Positions 61,466-64,000 of a stretch of 64,000 nucleotides of DNA are shown in pieces. The notes below the pieces were generated by a model. That model did not search any database, had not been told where the DNA came from, and saw only the letters and a list, made by a program, of their open reading frames with translations. The stretch comes from Mesorhizobium sp. M1E.F.Ca.ET.045.02.1.1 (lineage in GTDB: Bacteria > Pseudomonadota > Alphaproteobacteria > Rhizobiales > Rhizobiaceae), in contig NZ_CP034447.1 of the NCBI RefSeq assembly GCF_003952485.1, forward strand, positions 6,524,501 through 6,588,500, written 5' to 3'. How positions within the stretch are numbered: position 1 is the first letter of the stretch; each line of letters starts with the position of its first letter. Both the position numbers and the translations under genes were made by a program.

Positions 61466-61996
61466 ATGAGCGGCGTCAGCGACAGGATCCGCGTTCACAC
61501 CGGCGACATCACCAAGCTCGCGGTCGATGCCATCGTCAATGCCGCCAACTCCTCGCTGCTCGTCGGCGGCGGTGTCGACGGCGCCATCCACCGCGCGGCA
61601 GGCCCTGAACTGAGCGCCGAATGCCGCACGCTCGGAGGCTGCAACACCGGCGACGCCAAGCTGACCAAGGGCTATCGCCTGCCGGCACGCTACGTCATCC
61701 ATGCGGTCGGGCCGGTCTGGCAGGGCGGCGGCAAGGGCGAGGCGGAACTGCTTGCCTCCTGCTACCGGCGCTCGCTCGAGATCGCCCGCGACCATAACTG
61801 CCAAACGATCGCCTTCCCGGCGATCTCGACCGGCATTTACGGCTTTCCGAAGGACGAGGCGACCGGGATCGCCGCCGGTATTGTAAGCGGCTTCCTGCAA
61901 CAGAATGCAGTACCGCAGATCGTTACCTTCTGCTGCTTTGACGAGCCGACGGCGGAACTATACCGGCAAGCCGTTGCTGCCATCGGGGAAAGCTGA
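61466..61996 (+). CDS. Macro-domain ADP-ribose-binding protein
   Basis: A 176-residue macro domain: [77 protein letters not shown]. The [10 protein letters not shown] loop is that of MacroD-type hydrolases that remove ADP-ribose or deacetylate O-acetyl-ADP-ribose. Starts at GTG 61460 or ATG 61466. Its place between the two carboxylase subunit genes is notable: it may act on ADP-ribosylated or acylated products, or be a passenger. Confidence 0.88.
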   Translation: MSGVSDRIRVHTGDITKLAVDAIVNAANSSLLVGGGVDGAIHRAAGPELSAECRTLGGCNTGDAKLTKGYRLPARYVIHAVGPVWQGGGKGEAELLASCYRRSLEIARDHNCQTIAFPAISTGIYGFPKDEATGIAAGIVSGFLQQNAVPQIVTFCCFDEPTAELYRQAVAAIGES

Positions 61997-62080
61997 ACTT
62001 GATGACCAAAAAGAAGACGACCTCGGTAGAGCACTCCCTTGGTAAGGGAGAGATCTACCATGTTGGACGAACGCTTGCCG

Positions 62081-62262
62081 GGATAGGCCGGCGGGACAGT
62101 ACCCCCCTCTGGCCTGCCGGCCATCTCCCCCGCAAGGGGGGAGATCGGCAGCTTCGGCGCTGCCGCTCTCCTTTCAACGTCGGCGGTTTGCGAAACCGGC
62201 GGCGACGTCCGATCTCCCCCCTGGTGGGGGAGAGGGCCGGCAGGCCAGAGGGGGACGCGAAG
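62081..62262. repeat. Long intergenic palindrome, family A
   Basis: Ends CCCCCCTCTGGCCTGCCGGC at 62102 and its complement CCGGCAGGCCAGAGGGGG ending at 62254. Same design and left flank (GCCGGCGGGACAGTAC) as the copy at 52.7 kb. It separates the macro-domain gene from the carboxylase alpha-subunit gene. Confidence 0.75.
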
Positions 62263-62306
62263 GATCGCCTCCTTAACGCGAAGCAAGCTCTACTCGCGGA
62301 GGCTCC

Positions 62307-64000
62307 ATGTTCGGCAAGATCCTGATCGCCAATCGCGGCGAGATCGCCTGCCGCGTCATCCGCACCGCGCGCAAGCTTGGCGTGCGCACCGTCGCCGTCT
62401 ATTCGGACGCCGATGCCCGCGCCTTGCATGTCGAGATGGCCGACGAGGCGGTGCATATCGGCCACTCACCCGTCGGCGAAAGCTATCTGCGCGGCGACAA
62501 GATCATTGCCGCGGCACTTGCCACGGGCGCGCAAGCCATCCATCCGGGCTACGGCTTCCTTTCGGAGAACCCCGACTTCGTCGACCAGGTGACCGCCGCC
62601 GGGCTCGTCTTCATCGGGCCGTCCGCCGCCTCGATCCGCGCCATGGGGCTGAAGGATGCCGCCAAGCGGCTGATGGAAAAGGCCGGCGTGCCAGTGGTGC
62701 CGGGCTATCACGGCGAGGCGCAGGAAATCGTGCTGCTCGCCTCCAAGGCGCGAGAGATCGGCTATCCCGTTCTGATCAAGGCGCGCGCCGGCGGCGGCGG
62801 CAAGGGCATGCGGCGTGTCGACCATCCGGACGATTTCTCCGAGGCGCTGTCGGGGGCGCGGCGAGAGGCCAAGGCCGCCTTCGGCGACGACCGTGTGCTG
62901 GTGGAAAAATATGTCGACAAGCCGCGCCACATCGAAGTCCAGGTGTTCGGCGACAATTTTGGCGGCGCGGTGCATCTGTTCGAGCGCGACTGCTCGGCGC
63001 AGCGCCGCCACCAGAAGGTGATCGAGGAGGCGCCCGCCCCCGGCATGACGCCCGAGTTGCGCGACGCGATGACGGAAGCCGCCGTGACGGCCGCCAAGGC
63101 AATCAACTACTCGGGCGCCGGCACGATCGAGTTCATCGTCGACGCCTCCGATGGTCTGAAAGCGGACCGCTTCTGGTTCATGGAGATGAACACGCGGCTG
63201 CAGGTCGAGCATCCCGTCACGGAGATGGTCACCGGCGTCGATCTGGTGGAGTGGCAGTTCCGTGTCGCCTCCGGTGAAAAACTGCCGAAGACGCAAGACG
63301 AGATCGTGCTTGCCGGACACGCTATCGAGGCGCGCCTTTATGCGGAGGACGCATCGAAAGGCTTCCTGCCGGCGACCGGCACGCTCCACCATTTGAAGTT
63401 CCCCGACGAGCCGCCCGAGGGCACCGCCATCCGCATCGAAACCGGCGTGCGGGCCGGCGATGCGATCTCGCCCTTTTACGATCCGATGATCGCCAAGCTT
63501 GTGGTCCACGCTGAGCACAGAACCGCCGCGCTCGCGGCGTTGCGCGATGCGCTTGGCCGGACCGAAGTCGCCGGCTCGATCGTCAACACCGCCTTCCTTG
63601 CGGCGCTCGCCGCGGACGACGATTTCGTGGCGGGCGATGTCGACACCGGCCTGATAGGCAGGCATCAGGACGCTCTCGTCGCCGTCGCAGCGCCAAGCGA
63701 TGAAGCGATAGCGGCGGCGGCGCTGGCGGCGACAGATGCAGGCGCGCCGGGTCCCGCCGCCGATCCGTGGTCCTCGCTTGTTGGCTACACACATTTCCAT
63801 ACGCTTTCACGACGCACCCGCCTGCGCTACGGCGAGGAGAACATCCTGGCCCGCGTCTCGGCGCGGCCGGACGGCCGCTTCCAGGTGGCGCTGGAGGCGC
63901 CGCATGACGCGATCAATTCGCATGATCTGCGGAATTTGCCGCGCACCGCCCGCTGGCCGGGCCACGTCACCGTGTTCGAAGGCGCGGTCGGCTACACCTT
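62307..64000 (+). CDS. mccA: Methylcrotonyl-CoA carboxylase, biotin carboxylase (alpha) subunit (partial)
   Basis: The first 564 codons are in the window; the gene runs off the edge. Biotin carboxylase part: KILIANRGEIACRVIRTAR, IHPGYGFLSENPDFV, ATP-grasp loop KARAGGGGKGMRRV, CSAQRRHQKVIEEAPAP and EMNTRLQVEHPVTEMVTGVD. The lysine-biotin domain that ends such proteins lies beyond the window. It carboxylates biotin for the beta subunit. GCGGAGGCTCC stands before the ATG. An acyl-CoA carboxylase of another specificity is excluded mainly by the ivd and mccB neighbours. Confidence 0.92.
   Translation, partial: MFGKILIANRGEIACRVIRTARKLGVRTVAVYSDADARALHVEMADEAVHIGHSPVGESYLRGDKIIAAALATGAQAIHPGYGFLSENPDFVDQVTAAGLVFIGPSAASIRAMGLKDAAKRLMEKAGVPVVPGYHGEAQEIVLLASKAREIGYPVLIKARAGGGGKGMRRVDHPDDFSEALSGARREAKAAFGDDRVLVEKYVDKPRHIEVQVFGDNFGGAVHLFERDCSAQRRHQKVIEEAPAPGMTPELRDAMTEAAVTAAKAINYSGAGTIEFIVDASDGLKADRFWFMEMNTRLQVEHPVTEMVTGVDLVEWQFRVASGEKLPKTQDEIVLAGHAIEARLYAEDASKGFLPATGTLHHLKFPDEPPEGTAIRIETGVRAGDAISPFYDPMIAKLVVHAEHRTAALAALRDALGRTEVAGSIVNTAFLAALAADDDFVAGDVDTGLIGRHQDALVAVAAPSDEAIAAAALAATDAGAPGPAADPWSSLVGYTHFHTLSRRTRLRYGEENILARVSARPDGRFQVALEAPHDAINSHDLRNLPRTARWPGHVTVFEGAVGYT

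Overview
The window looks like a chromosome segment of a high-GC alphaproteobacterium of the order Hyphomicrobiales, most likely Mesorhizobium or a close relative. The support is (i) two porins of the Omp2/Porin_2 type starting MNIKSLLLGSAAALIAV, (ii) the order rpoZ-rsh-pyrE ... DUF2062-acpS-lepB-rnc-era, (iii) a TIGR02301-type protein, and (iv) several families of GC-rich intergenic palindromes of the kind scattered through Mesorhizobium genomes. I had no database search; the genus is an inference.

Layout. 1-3.4 kb: a Nudix hydrolase, small exported or hypothetical proteins and a decayed AbiE-like toxin pair. 3.4-6.75 kb: a mobile patch with a frameshift-dependent IS5-type transposase and a tyrosine recombinase plus IS91-type transposase pair, bracketed by a 21-bp inverted repeat. 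6.7-9.7 kb: dihydroorotase, YgfZ and an HD hydrolase. 9.7-13.8 kb: a PAS-PAS-GGDEF-EAL protein and a desaturase divergent from a LysR regulator with a clean operator dyad. 13.8-16.7 kb: a three-gene operon (GNAT/C39-peptidase fusion, RimK-like ATP-grasp ligase, DUF3303) that looks like a peptide or protein tagging system and is the most interesting locus here. 16.8-19.0 kb: ECF sigma/anti-sigma pair divergent from a Phd/PemK-like toxin-antitoxin module. 19-23.3 kb: DUF2339 membrane protein, Nudix hydrolase, recO. 23.6-26.9 kb: large MscS-type channel and an APH-family kinase. 27-30.4 kb: era, rnc, lepB, acpS, DUF2062. 30.4-35.2 kb: accessory insert with IS66 and IS21 debris, an AT-rich orphan gene, a PIN/ribbon-helix-helix module, a coupled pair of unknown genes and an orphan RHH regulator. 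35.2-39 kb: VOC protein, pyrE, rsh, rpoZ. 39.2-46.1 kb: NYN protein, uracil-DNA glycosylase, GH25 lysozyme, smpB, dapA, a lytic transglycosylase, an alpha/beta hydrolase. 46.1-48.9 kb: an IS4-type element sitting inside a palindromic repeat with an 11-bp target duplication, then a tyrosine recombinase. 49.1-52.6 kb: two near-identical porin genes in inverted orientation around tRNA-Ser(GCT) and a GIY-YIG gene. 52.9-56.6 kb: TPR-sulfotransferase, aminotransferase, MarR regulator. 56.7-64 kb: acylphosphatase, TetR regulator and the leucine/isovalerate catabolic genes (isovaleryl-CoA dehydrogenase, methylcrotonyl-CoA carboxylase beta and alpha), with a macro-domain gene and an oppositely oriented, damaged hicAB module inside the cluster. 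The last gene runs off the window.

How the parts fit. The rpoZ-rsh-pyrE and DUF2062-acpS-lepB-rnc-era blocks are ordinary housekeeping and were probably once closer; the accessory insert now separates them. The liu genes degrade leucine-derived isovaleryl-CoA under a TetR regulator with an operator at its own start. Four toxin-antitoxin-like modules in different states of decay, plus three kinds of IS element and several IS fragments, mark the places where the chromosome has been receiving and losing DNA.
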